Source: Bufo bufo (lineage: Eukaryota > Chordata > Amphibia > Anura > Bufonidae). Taken from it: a DNA stretch of 64,000 bases. The notes below the pieces were generated by a model, which was not told the DNA's origin, ran no database searches, and saw nothing but the letters and a program-made list of their open reading frames with translations. Of this stretch, positions 23,340 to 33,381 are shown in pieces. The first letter of the stretch is position 1; the number at the start of each line of letters is the position of its first letter. The stretch covers positions 107,158,321-107,222,320 of the forward strand of contig NC_053392.1 of NCBI RefSeq assembly GCF_905171765.1, written 5' to 3'. Made by a program: the position numbers and the translations under genes.

Positions 23340-24240
23340 TATTGATAAAGTAAAATGTTTTTGTTTAATATGTTTGTGTATTTAGTAGCACTGTATGGAT
23401 AGGTCAGGGTTATACACCTTGGCTCATCCCTTTTCAGCTTGGGAGAGGGAGCTCCAGTCTAGCTGTTCTACAGAGAGGACCTACGTTGTGTGAGCTCCTC
23501 AGAGTTAGGCCCTAGTATCAGAGAGTGATAATCTCTGAGACTATAGCTATTCAAGCAAAGCTATACTACTACTAAAATCTTTCAGAGAGAGAGAGAGAAT
23601 GGAAACTAGAAGGTACAGAATCTTCATGGGAGTCAAACAGGTACTGTGCACGTTTATGCAGAGAGAGATTTTGCTGCTGTGAGAGGGAACATTGCTAACA
23701 CACCCGTCCACACTGTGAGAAGTTTGGCCAGCCCATGTCTTAAATCTGTACTACTCTGCCAGGAATTACAGAACCTGTACCAAAATATAAATTACATGAC
23801 AAGATTCTGCAGAGAGACTTTAGAAAGACAGAGGAAGGAGTACCACAACCCCCATCACTGCTGCTATACATGCATTGCTATTAAGGATGAACTGCACTGT
23901 GATTTGCTGGGAGCTTTGCCTAGATACTGTTGGATGTACTACTATCCTATTCTGCACTTTATAGAAAGAGAGACTTATTTATTTGCTACAACTGGCCTGT
24001 CACTGACTCCATTACCAAACACTGTCCATTATCCTTGTATCCACACTCCTGCCTTGCACCCTGCCAAAATAGTTAACACCAAGGCCACTCCAACTACCAC
24101 CAGTCAGGAGCCCCAACACCAGGGTGTACCCCGAGGGAGGAATGGGTACGCCCTCCTATCACTGCATGACCCTAGGAGGGTATCGCTGTGAGAATTGCCA
24201 CTGATCTGTGTGTATTGTCATTTTGGCCAGAGCCACTACC
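23340..24240 (+). repeat. LTR/leader-like segment with a 181-codon frame
   Basis: The segment resembles 13735-14410 in style: purine-rich leader (AGAGAGAGAGAGA near 23586), a frame at 23646-24191, and a near-terminal CCCTAGGAGGGTATCGC that parallels CCCTAGGGGGGTGGCGC at 14351. The 181-aa product is Cys/His/Tyr-rich with no motif I recognise. No LTR partner or target duplication was found, so the call is tentative. Confidence 0.3.
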
Positions 24241-24365
24241 ACTCCCATCCTCCACTCCCCCAAGTAAATACCAAATACAGTGCTCAAATCATTTCAACAC
24301 ATGCTTACCAAATAACAGCTCCATACATCAAATAATCTCAAATTTATTTTATCTTGATATTATAA

Positions 24366-24605
24366 TTATGGATGAGCGAATTTCAGGTTATGAAATTCGT
24401 TCACAGTTCGTTACTGGGTAAAAGGTGAATTGCGTTATGGATTACGTTACCACGGACCATAACGCAATACTAACGGCGGAATGCATAATAAGAGCCTTTA
24501 GAGGCAATCCGTTATTCATTCCGTCATAATAGAAGTCTATGGGCTGCACAACGGATCCGCCCCAGTTTCCGTTAAGCAGGGGAGTCCGCTCGCTCATCTC
24601 TAATA
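24366..24605. mobile_element. Short MITE with GATGAGCGAA ends
   Basis: Left GGATGAGCGAATTTC and right CGCTCATCTCTAATA (reversed TATTAGAGATGAGCG) form the ends. The interior holds AACGGATCC and TTACGTTA motifs. The same end sequence recurs near 25880, 40380-40395 and 40600-40615. Confidence 0.5.
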
Positions 24606-25285
24606 ATAATGTTATACAATTAATATTATTATTCTTTATGGTTGCAGGCCTGATGGCGACACGGACTGGTTGCCTGTGTCTAAGGCAAGCTCTGGCTGGG
24701 GTCTAGTATAAATTATAAATCATACAAAGAACCGTACAAGTCTAAAAATCTGTATAAAGTATTTTTTCTAGGCCTAATAAGTAGAAACTGGGATAAAATT
24801 AATATTTATACCTAAACACATCTGCCTTTATTGTGTGCAACATCAGATTTACATATTATTGTCATAAGTAGAAACTGAGTCTTCATAGTGCCCTGTATAA
24901 TCTGAACCTCATTCCCTGCTCCCTATACTACGGGGTCTTGTCACCAGCCTTTGCATAGCTTATTACATGTACTATCTGACATTGGTGAGAATGAAGAAAT
25001 TGTGATCATTAGAAAATCCAGACTCTTCGGTAAATCTCCTTCCTTTTGATCTGTGTCGTATAAAAAAAGAAATGGAAGGATTACCAGATGCCTTAGAATA
25101 ATGAGAAGGAAAGGCTGTAAGCATTTGCCGCATGTATATCTGGATTAATATGTAAATGTTGCCATTTATACTCCTTCATTGGCTAAGTCATTACTGTTCT
25201 GTTTATATGTTTGCACCTTTTCTATTACAATGGGCTACATTTTAGAGAAGTGCAGCTTGTAGTTTGACAGAGGTCCAGAAGTATT
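24606..25285. other. No recognised feature
   Basis: Nothing I can assign. The frames here are short and without motifs. Confidence 0.45.
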
Positions 25286-25286
25286 G

Positions 25287-25300
25287 CCACCAGGAGGCAG
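25287..25300 (+). promoter_or_regulatory. Strong CTCF-like motif
   Basis: CCACCAGGAGGCAG is a close match to the CTCF core. It is not inside a repeat that I could delimit, unlike the copy at 13755. Sequence match only. Confidence 0.5.
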
Positions 25301-25303
25301 CAG

Positions 25304-26195
25304 TGGTGAGTAGTGAGTAGTGTCAAGCCATGACATCACCTTTGAGGGTTACTATTTCATTTGGTTGTGGGGCATAGAAGCAAATCTAAGAATCATACAG
25401 AACACAAGAGTCAGCTCCGCAAGACAGCAAAGACTTCTTACAATAGTATATATTAACAGGAAGAGATTATCATGGAAGGATGGAGAGCAGAGTTCTTTGT
25501 CACAATTCAGATTTGTTAAGGAAGCCAAATTCCCTTTAATGCTGCATTTGTAGGCATTCATGACATTCAGGAATTTATGAAAAGTTTGATTCTGCCCAAA
25601 AATTTGCTTTGTGACAAATTACTTAATCGCAAAGTGCATCCTTTTTGTAAGCAGCTGGTACAATGACAGGGAGCTGCGATAGCGCTGCTCCCCATCATTG
25701 AACCCCTCACATGCCGCGCTCATACATGATTGCGGCATCTGAGTGTAAAAACAGTGTGAAATTAACATTAAACAAAAAATTATATCAAACTTACAGCCTC
25801 CATTTGCTAGTGACGTGCCGGCTGCCGCCATCTTGCTTGAAGATTTGGAGCGAGATTACATCATACGTCACCACTAGACATGAGCGAATTTTAAAAAAAA
25901 TTATAGGGGTGTAGAACACTGTGCCTTGCAGCATAGGGAGTCTGCTGTGGTAGTGAAATAATACTGTGAGTCCGTATGACACGCAGATGACAGGCGTTGC
26001 TCTTAGAATCACTGCACACTTCACTTATTTGGGCAGTCAGGGGGCCAAAACTGACCAAATAACTCACGTATGAACTCAGCCTTACAGGTCGATGTTAGTG
26101 TCAAGAAGAAGCGCACTCCTTTTACACCCTCGTCAGCTGATTCCACATAGATGCCTACAGAACCTGTTCTATTAAACACTTATACAAGAAGAGCC
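25304..26195. other. Mostly unassigned; partial repeat end near 25880
   Basis: From about 25620 to 25900 the sequence resembles the end of a frog-type DNA repeat, with GAGCTGCGATAGCGC, GCCGCCATCTTG and CTAGACATGAGCGAATTTT. There is no frame of interest and boundaries are unclear. Confidence 0.3.
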
Positions 26196-26612
26196 CCCCT
26201 GACCAGGGCCGTCTTTACCGCAGGGCAAAAGGGGCAGCTGCCCCGGGCCCAGTTGCTCCTGGGGGGCCCAAGCAGCATTTTACTTGGATTTTACTTGGGC
26301 CCCCTATATTTTGTTGCCGCCGCCGCCCGCCAGCCATCTAACAGCACAAAGTCACAGTCCGGACTATAGAAATAGACTGAGTGAGGAGGGGGCGGGGCCC
26401 GCGGCCGCTCTGCGCTCCGCTCTGCTGCCTGGCCTCCTGTCTCTTTAACAGAGCAGACCAGTGGCTGCTGGAGCGTGACGCATTTGAGCTGCCACACAGG
26501 CAGAGAGAGAGGAAGGAGGCGGAGCCCCAGCCAGCAGCCACAACACACAGCCTGAGCCAAGCAACTGAAAGAACTTACAGGTATTTGGTAGCTCTGGGGG
26601 GTGGGGGTGGGG

Positions 26613-26640
26613 CGTCCCTGTGTGTGTGTGTGTCTGTCCC

Positions 26641-26671
<31 letters not shown>

Positions 26672-27452
26672 CTGTCCCTTTGTGTGTGTGTCTGTCCCTT
26701 TGTGTGTGTGTGTGTCTGTCCCTTTGTGTGTGTGTGTGTCTGTCCCTTTGTGTGTGTGTGTGTCTGTCCCTTTGTGTGTGTGTGTGTGTCTGTCCCTTTG
26801 TGTGTGTGTGTGTCTGTCCCTTTGTGTGTGTGTGTGTCTGTCCCTTTGTGTGTGTGTGTCTGTCCCTTTGTGTGTGTGTCTGTCCCTTTGTGTGTGTGTC
26901 TGTCCCTTTGTGTGTGTCTGTCTGTCCCTTTGTGTGTGTGTCTGTCCCTTTGTGTGTGTGTCTGTCCCTTTGTGTGTGTGTCTGTCCCTTTGTGTGTGTG
27001 TGTGTGTGTGTCTGTCCCTTTGTGTGTGTGTCTGTCCCTTTGTGTGTGTGTGTGTCTGTCCCTTTGTGTGTGTGTGTCTGTCCCTTTGTATGTGTGTGTG
27101 TCTGTCCCTGTGTGTGTGTGTGTCTGTCCCTTTGTGTGTGTGTGTGTCTGTCCCTTTGTGTGTGTGTGTCTGTCCCTTTGTATGTGTGTGTGTCTGTCCC
27201 TGTGTGTGTGTGTGTCTGTCCCTTTGTGTGTGTGTGTGTGTGTGTCTGTCCCTTTGTGTGTGTGTCTGTCCCTTTGTGTGTGTGTGTGTGTCTGTCCCTT
27301 TGTTTGTGTGTGTGTGTGTCTGTCCCTTTGTATGTGTGTGTGTCCGTCCCTGTGTGTGTGCGTCTGTCCCTGTGTGTGTGTGTGTGTGTCCGTCCCTGTG
27401 TGTGTGTGTCCGTCCCTGTGTGTGTGTGTGTGTGTGTCCGTCCCTGTGTGTA
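26613..27452. repeat. TG-rich minisatellite (TGTGTCTGTCCCTT type)
   Basis: About 35 units of variable (TG)n joined by TCTGTCCCTT or TCCGTCCCTG. All plus frames read as Val-Cys-rich products and the minus strand as Thr-His-rich products up to 400 codons; these are artefacts of a repeat lacking stops, not genes. Confidence 0.95.
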
Positions 27453-27593
27453 TCACCATGCCCACAGTGTTCCTATGTCTTGACGCAGCTGCTTCAGAAC
27501 GTTCTGTGCGGGACAAGAGGAAGAAGATGGAAGAGGAGGCAGCGCCAGCACGGAGTCCGTGCGATAGACACAGGGAGGCACACTAAGGACGAA

Positions 27594-27842
27594 GGTAACA
27601 CTTCCACATGATCTACACTAGTGTTATCTGTGGTTTTACATAGGACTGCAGGTAACACTACTACATTATTCAGCACTAGTGTTATCTGTGGTTTTACATA
27701 GGACTGCAGGTAACACTACCACATTATTTAGCACTAGTGTTATCTGTGGTTTTACATAGGACTGCAGGTAACACTACTACATTATTTAGCACTAGTGTTA
27801 TCTGTGGTTTTACATAGGACTGCAGGTAACACTACCACAAGG
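27594..27842. repeat. Tandem repeat, 4 x 57-58 bp
   Basis: Units start GGTAACACTACTACATTAT-like at 27594, 27651, 27709 and 27767, with a partial fifth at 27825. Each contains CACTAGTGTTATCTGTGG and CATAGGACTGCA. Confidence 0.93.
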
Positions 27843-27899
27843 TTAGCTCACACAGGGCGCCTGAACACCTAAGGCCGGCCCTGGCTGCGCACCCCAGCG

Positions 27900-28185
27900 C
27901 CAAGGGATGACGTCACTGATGTAATATGCCTCTTATATGTGGAGAGCGGTGATGTCACAGATGTAATATATTACTTATAAGTGATCTATTACATCAGTGA
28001 CATCACCACTCTCCACACATAAGTAATATATTACATCAGTGACATCACTGCTGTCCACATATACCGGTAAGTAATATATTACATCAGTGACATCACCGCC
28101 CATCACATATATGTGGACAGCGGTGATGTCACTGATGTAAAATATCACTTATATGTGGAGAGCGGTGATGTCACTGATGCAATAC
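27900..28185. repeat. Alternating inverted repeats (GTGATGTCACTGATGTAATA)
   Basis: About seven copies in both orientations, each near 50 bp, separated by ATATGTGGA(G/C)AGCGG. The array can form several stem-loops. Confidence 0.85.
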
Positions 28186-28531
28186 AGCGTTCCAGATGGC
28201 GACCAAAATGGTCGCCAATGCGCCTTAAAATTTGCAGATGGTGACAAGACTTGTCATAGGCTACAGGCCTGAGGTCTATTTGGTAGTGAAATCCCAGCGC
28301 AGGCAAGCGTGATGATGTCATCACGCCCGCCTGTGCCAGGACGCGGTGAGGTGTGCGTGTCTGCATTGCACCATCCCTCGCCGTACCAGCAGCTAGTGAG
28401 CGCCAGTGAAAGGAAACAGGTGAGTATAAGATTTTGGCTTTTTTTTAAGGTGTGGGAAGGCGGGATCCAGGGGGCCCAAGTAAATTCTTGCCCAGGGTCC
28501 AATCAATATTAAATACGGCCCTGCCCCTGAC

Positions 28532-29087
28532 AGTGGAGAGGGTGTTAGCAGTGAGTTTGTGTTGACGTCACTGATTATTTTGCCCTTCATATGATCCGTC
28601 AGAACAATAACTCACAAAAAACGGATCCTGTCTGTTGAGCATCCGCCTCAACTGGATCAGCATTTGGTCAGTAATCCATCAGTATTGCTGATGCCCAGAA
28701 AGACAGGAGTGGATCCAAAACGGAGATGACACGTGAATGGAATATTTGCAAGTCTTCTGTGTTTTGTACCCACTCCTGCTTTTTGCTACCATATCATAAG
28801 CCAATTCTGATGGAACCATACAGGCCTTACAGCTTCTACACAGAGAGGATCCGTTGTGTGTCTTATTTTACCTTCCTTCTGAAAGATCAGAAGAAGGGTC
28901 AAATAAATGATGTCAGCCAAGCCAAAAAGGCAAAATAGTGGCCCAGTCATGAAGTGGGGAGGTTGGGAACAGCATGAGTAGTCCACAGAGTGGCCCTATG
29001 ACATAGTGGTGAGGTGGAAGCAGCATGAGGAGACCACAGAGTGGGTGGCCCAATGACAGAATGTGGAGGTGGCGGCAGCATGAGGAG
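28532..29087. other. Degenerate repeat-like sequence, no gene
   Basis: 28570-28730 holds AACGGATCC/GGATCCAAAACGG motifs of a decayed MITE. 28940-29090 has three imperfect copies of a segment with GGTGGCCCAATGACA. No coding feature. Confidence 0.35.
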
Positions 29088-29089
29088 TA

Positions 29090-29203
29090 GTGATGAGCGG
29101 CATAGGCAATATTCGTGAATTTTTGGCCGAATATTCGCCATAAATTCGCAAATTTTTGAATTTGCGATAAAAAAATTGCGATTAGAATATTTGTGATCAA
29201 CAC
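29090..29203. mobile_element. Small TA-flanked MITE (GTGATGAGCGGCA family)
   Basis: Begins GTGATGAGCGGCA and ends GTGATCAACAC, with TA on both sides (29088-29089 and 29204-29205). The interior is rich in AATATTCG and AAATTCGC. The longer relative is 45917-46802. Confidence 0.65.
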
Positions 29204-29252
29204 TATTCGCAAATACGAATATATAGCAGTGGTCAGATGTATCTTGGCACCG

Positions 29253-29403
29253 TCACTGTGCCAGAGATCTATTCACTTGCCGCTGAATGTGGCTATATAG
29301 CTCTGGGATGCCCTTCTGGGATACCTTCCATTGCTGTAGGTCAATGGCCACAAATTTTCTAAAGGCCTCCGAGTCCACTAATTTATATGGCAGTAATTGG
29401 CGG
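29253..29403 (-). pseudogene. hAT transposase fragment after the BED exon
   Basis: The frame reads ARQLLPYKLVDSEAFRKFV, then KGIPELYSHIQRQVN, ending at TGA. The pattern of hydrophobic-Leu-Pro, V(D/E)S-x-x-F-R and IP-x-LY followed by a helix is that found just after the BED finger in ZBED-type hAT transposases. The catalytic RNase H-like core and the C-terminal dimerisation domain are missing. It is about 50 codons, immediately 3' of an intron-like segment ending CTCTTGTAG. Confidence 0.6.
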
Positions 29404-29500
29404 GCTACAAGAGAATTTAGACTAGAACCTTCAGAAACGCAGGTGCATATCCATGAAGCAAACATAATTACAAAAAACAAGATGGCTGCACACTATTATA

Positions 29501-31050
29501 CACTGCTCAAAAAATAACACATCCTAGATCTGAATTAATTAAATATTCTTCTGAAATACTTTGTTCTTTACATAGTTGAATGTGCTGACAACAAAATCAC
29601 ACAAAAATTCAAAATGGAAATCAAATTTTTCAACCCATGGAGGTGTGGATTTGGAGTCACACTCAAAATTAAAGTGGAAAAACACACTACAGGCTGATCC
29701 AACTTTGATGTAATGTCCTTAAAACAAGTCAAAATGAGGCTCAGTAGTGTGTGTGGCCTCCACGTGCCTGTATGACCTCCCTACAACGCCTGTGCATGCT
29801 CCTGATGAGGTGGCGGACGGTCTCCTGAGGGATCTCCTCCCAGACCTGGACTAAAGCATCTGCCAACTCCTGGACAGTCTGTGGTGCAACGTGACGTTGG
29901 TGGATAGAGCGAGACATGTTGTCCCAGATGTGCTCAATTGGATTCAGGTCTGGGGAACGGGCGGGCCAGTCCATAGCATCAATGCCTTCGTCTTGCAGGA
30001 ACTGCTGACACACTCCAGCCACATGAGGTCTAGCATTGTCTTGCATTAGGAGGAACCCAGGGCCAACCGCACCAGCATATGGTCTCACAAGGGGTCTGAG
30101 GATCTCATCTCGGTACCTTATGGCAGTCAGGCTACCTCTGGCGAGCACATGGAGGGCTGTGCGGCCCTCCAAAGAAATGCCACCCCACACCATTACTGAC
30201 CCAATGCCAAACCGGTTATGCTGGAGGATGTTGCAAGCAGCAGAACGTTCTCCACGGCGTCTCCAGACTCACATGTGCTCAGTGTGAACCTGCTTTCATC
30301 TGTGAAGAGCACAGGGCGCCAGTGGCGAATTTGCCAATCTTGGTGTTCTCTGGCAAATGCCAAACATCCTGCACGGTGTTGGGCTGTAAGCACAACCCCC
30401 ACCTGTGGACGTCAGGCCCTCATATCACCCTCATGGAGTCTGTTTCTGATCGTTTGAGCAGACACATGCAAATTTGTGGCCTGCTGGAGGTAATTTTGCA
30501 GGGCTCTGGCAGTGCTCCTCCTGTTCCTCCTTGCACAAAGGCAGAGGTAGCGGTCCTGCTGCTGGGTTGTTGCCCTCCTACGGCCTCCTCCACGTCTCCT
30601 GATGTACTGGCCTGTCTCCTGGTAGCGCCTCCATGCTCTGGACACTATGCTGACAGACACAGCAAACCTTCTTGCCACAGCTCGCATTGATGTGCCATCC
30701 TGGATAAGCTGCATTACCTGAGCCACTTGTGTGGGTTGTAGACTTCATCTCATGCTACCACTAGAGTGAAAGCACCGCCAGCATTCAAAAGTGACCAAAA
30801 CATCAGCCAGGAAGCATAGGAACTGAGAAGTGGTCTGTGATCACCACCTGCAGAACCACTTCTTTATTGGGGGTGTCTTGCTAATTGCCTATAATTTCCA
30901 CCTGTTGTCTATCCCATTTGCACAACAGCATGTGAAATTGATTGTCACTCAGTGTTGCTTCCTAAGTGGACAGTTTGATTTCACAGAAGTGTGATTGACT
31001 TGGAGTTACATTGTGTTGTTTAAGTGTTCCCTTTATTTTTTTGAGCAGTG
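29501..31050. mobile_element. Tc1-family transposon, 1.55 kb
   Basis: Ends CACTGCTCAAAAAAT and, reversed, CACTGCTCAAAAAAATAA, flanked by TA (29499-29500 and 31051-31052). The transposase is on the minus strand. The uninterrupted target is visible at 41966-41980 (CATTATACATATAAACAATAG), so insertion at a TA in the repeated module is directly supported. Confidence 0.93.
29741..30735 (-). pseudogene. Tc1 transposase (DD34E), near-complete, frameshifted
   Basis: A cut-and-paste transposase that inserts at TA. From the N-terminus: helix-turn-helix region ([18 protein letters not shown] ... [10 protein letters not shown]) in 30412-30726, a basic GRRR-type linker, then FTDESRF (first Asp) in 30193-30402, LLMQDNARPHV (second Asp) and NPIEHIWDNM (Glu) in 29741-30193. 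Thirty-four residues lie between the second Asp and Glu, the Tc1 spacing. The frame breaks near 30407 and again near 30255 after TLSTCES, so it is inactive as written. The start codon is uncertain; the nearest upstream ATG (30737) is out of frame. Confidence 0.9.
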
Positions 31051-31205
31051 TACATACAAACAATAGAGGTAAATGAGTTAATGGAAGCTCTTAGTGCACA
31101 TTTTTGCTCAAACATGTGTCGCGCCCATCTACCAGGCGTCAAGGTGGCTTCCGCAGATGGGTCCCTAACACTAAATTTACTGCCTCTCTTTGGACTTACT
31201 TAAGC

Positions 31206-31950
31206 CTACAATACGATGGGAGGTGGAGTGGAGGACAAATGGGAGGACAGAGGGGAAGAGGCAGGACGTAGAGCACCAGGAGTGTGGCTTTGTGGGTTCT
31301 GACGGCGTTGCTCCCACTGGGCTCGGTGATGGGAGGCCAGGTGCATTCTTAAGGCGGTCGTCCCTAGGTGAGTGTTGGGCTTACCGCGACTTATGCGTTG
31401 ACAGCACAGGCTGCAGATGGCAACACTATTATCAGCAGCTGACAAGTAAAAAAAAGCCCACACTGCGGAGACCCACGTGACATCCATCTACACATCATTA
31501 CCTTCACCACCACTGACATTAGAGATCTCGGAGTAGGCAGCAACAGCAGGGACCACCCTCCTTGGGCTGATCTGGGTACTGTCGTCAGAACGCTGGGTGG
31601 GGGCCGTTGCAACCTCCTCTTCCTCACTTGATGCCAAGAATGGCTGCGCATCGGTAAAGTCTAGGAATTGATGGGAAAATAATTCCTCTGACTCGAACTC
31701 GAATGGAGGGGCTATGGTGGTGGTGGTGGTGTATTTGGGGGTGCACACAGCAGAGAGTGAGGAGGGTGCAGATACAGAGGATGAGGAGGGTGCAGAAGCG
31801 GAAGGCTGAGTGAGCCACTCAACCAACTCTGGTGCGTCCTTCGGCGTAATCGCACGCACCTTCTCCAACTTCCCACTTATGTTCCGGCCTGGTGCACCTG
31901 CCCGGCCCCTACAACCCCTACGAAACGGCCTTCCTCTTCCTCTGCCTTTT
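31206..31950 (-). pseudogene. hAT (ZBED-type) transposase N-terminus with BED zinc finger
   Basis: The N-terminal part starts near 31950 with an Arg/Gly-rich stretch (GRGRPFRRGCRGRAG), then KLEKVRAITPKDAPELVEWL, a Ser/Thr-rich acidic linker, and a BED finger (about 31300-31470): VWAFFYLS, CSLC, RGKPNTHLGTTALRMHLASH, giving the C2H2 ligands. BED fingers bind the transposon's own ends in hAT transposases. One TAG stop at 31488-31490 interrupts the frame just before MDVTWVS; otherwise the frame is continuous. A TAG at 31206 ends it a few bases before a GTAAGT that may be a splice donor. Confidence 0.8.
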
Positions 31951-32079
31951 TCACAATGATCCTGTGCCTAAGTCCCTATAGATGAGCAGTATTTGTGGAA
32001 GCAGGTATATAGAACTGCTTAATAATTTTTTGCTGGAAGTAGGCATATCAAACCCCTTAATGATTTTTTTTGGGGGGCA

Positions 32080-32510
32080 ACTGGTATATCACACCAGTTG
32101 AAATTATTTGTTCCAATAGCGCTTGTCCCCCTGTATTGGTGGGGTATCTCAGTAGAACTGCACACAAGTCCTGCAAATTACAAATGTACTATATGGAAAT
32201 TATATTATAGGTATATCACACCCCTGCCTCAATCAATTTTTTTGGGGGGCAACTGGTATATCACACCAGTTGAAATTATTTGTTCCAACAGCTTTTGTCC
32301 CTCTGTATAGCTCGGATATCTCAGCAGAATCACACACAACTCCTGCAAATTACAAATGCACTATACGGAACACCAGTTGCAATTAGTTATTCCAATACTG
32401 TTTGTCCCTCTGTATAGTTGCAGTATCACAGCAAAACCTCACTTAACTGCTGGACAATACAAATGTAGTATAATATACTTTCTATGTTAGAAAGTATATT
32501 ATAAGTATAT
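32080..32510. repeat. Subterminal tandem repeats, about 180-bp units
   Basis: CAACTGGTATATCACACCAG plus AATTATTTGTTCCAA occurs at about 32080 and 32250. CTCTGTATAG followed by CTGCAAATTACAAATG recurs, with a more diverged third copy to 32510. Lies in the leader of the hAT-like element. Confidence 0.8.
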
Positions 32511-32827
32511 CACACCCCTCAGTATGTCACACCTATCGATAACACACCTATACCAGTCCTTAAAAGGACTTTTGAGGCCCTACTAGCTAGCATTTGGTGC
32601 CTGTATACTCTCTAACAGTCTGTTCCTGCTTCACACAGCAACCTTTCCCTACACTGGCAATAGACTGAATGTAAAATAGCGGCCAGATCGGGTTTATTTA
32701 TAGGGTAGGGGGTGTATCCATGTGCTGAAACGTCTCAATTGGCTGTCCTGTCCCCCCTGACGGATGTGTCATGGGTCAAAGTTCGGCGCTATGCAAAAAA
32801 ATATGGCGCGTGCTAATATCGCCATAT

Positions 32828-33011
32828 ACAAATGGTAAATGGAAATGTGATCGCACACTACATCCAGCACTCTGCCCTGCCTCCATGCTGGATGAGACAT
32901 TGGTGTACATTTTGGCCAAAGCGTAATAAGCCACTCACCGCGTCAAGGTCGTCTCATTTGAGTGGTCCCTAACACTGTTTCCTACCTGTTTATGGGCCAT
33001 GACAGCCACAC
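32828..33011. mobile_element. Retroposed module fragment with 12-bp TSD
   Basis: The direct repeat ATATCGCCATAT flanks it (32816-32827 and 33012-33023). The insert carries AGCACTCTGCCCTGCC, GTACATTTTGGCCAAAG and GTGGTCCCTAACACT, the same family as 11601-12483. A 12-bp duplication here against 17 bp there supports a target-primed mechanism. Confidence 0.7.
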
Positions 33012-33091
33012 ATATCGCCATATGTTCGCATGTTCGGCGAATCGCGGACGAGCAAAGTTTGCCAGCGAAATGACCGCCAGGCGAACTGCAA

Positions 33092-33365
33092 GGCTATCTC
33101 GAGTCCACAGCAGGCTTTAGGGGTCTGTTTCCCCCGTGTGCGGCTATCAGCCCTCCAGCACGACACAAAGCCTCAGATCCCAAAAACAGAGACATCTCTG
33201 CTGAGCCCACCTGCCTATTTAAGGACAACCAGGTGCTGCCAAAACACGGACCGGCACTTAAACTCTGGTCCGGTATTTGACCTCACTAGGCTGGAAACCA
33301 GCCCAGCCGCACATGCTGGGAGGAAAATACCTGCCTTGCCAGACACAACACCTCACTGTGTCACA
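33092..33365 (-). repeat. Truncated 3' LTR of the Gmr1-like element
   Basis: Matches 37718-37989 closely (CAGCAGGCTTTAGGG; CGGCTATCAGCCCTCCAGCA; TGCCTATTTAAGGAC; GCACATGCTGGGAGGAAAAT). The minus-strand start is TGTGACACAGTGAGG at 33365. About 160 bp of the far end present in the 5' LTR is absent, replaced by the CG-rich hAT end. Confidence 0.92.
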
Positions 33366-33381
33366 TACCAACCCCCTTTGT

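Larger units (their letters stand above)
26204..28523. mobile_element. hAT element, 2.3 kb, non-autonomous, minisatellite-bearing
   Basis: Ends CAGGGCCGT and reversed CAGGGCCGT, flanked by an identical 8-bp duplication CCCCTGAC (26196-26203 and 28524-28531). Left interior contains GGCAGCTGCCCCGGGCCC and both ends carry GGGCCCAAG. There is no transposase. Interior order: GC-rich leader with AGAGAGAGGAAGGAGGCGGAG, an 840-bp TG-rich minisatellite (26613-27452), four 58-bp units (27594-27842), and alternating-orientation copies of GTGATGTCACTGATGTAATA (27900-28185). Another array related to the 58-bp units lies at 47366-47960. Confidence 0.92.
29404..31200 (-). other. Intron-like module within the hAT gene (contains Tc1)
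   Basis: On minus the segment runs from a GTAAGT donor-like site near 31199 to TTCTCTTGTAG at 29404, lying between the BED exon and the next hAT block. Without the Tc1 it is about 250 bp. The same sequence occurs elsewhere without hAT exons (41640-41868, and in tandem to 42053), including GCCCATCTACCAGGCGTC and GGGTCCCTAACACT. So it is either a mobile module inserted in the gene or a hAT intron copied elsewhere. Confidence 0.5.
29217..33090 (-). mobile_element. hAT-like element with BED finger, interrupted, minus strand
   Basis: Reading on minus: a CG-rich end near 33090 (TTCGCCGAACATGCGAAC), an inserted module at 32828-33011, a leader with tandem units (32080-32500), a coding region with a BED zinc finger (31206-31940), an intron-like module split by Tc1, and a short second coding block (29253-29403). 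Neither terminal inverted repeats nor an 8-bp duplication could be fixed, so limits are approximate. Its CG-rich end directly abuts the truncated LTR at 33092. Confidence 0.55.

Noticed and set aside
23646..24191. 181-codon frame as a host gene
   Set aside because: It lies in a leader-like repeat, no motif is recognisable and there is no exon context; kept only as part of the repeat description.
26575..27516. 313-codon minus frame rich in Thr-His-Arg-Asp
   Set aside because: Reverse translation of the same minisatellite.
26381..27611. Very long plus-strand frames (up to 401 codons)
   Set aside because: They are translations of a TG minisatellite and have no domain, start context or conservation signal.
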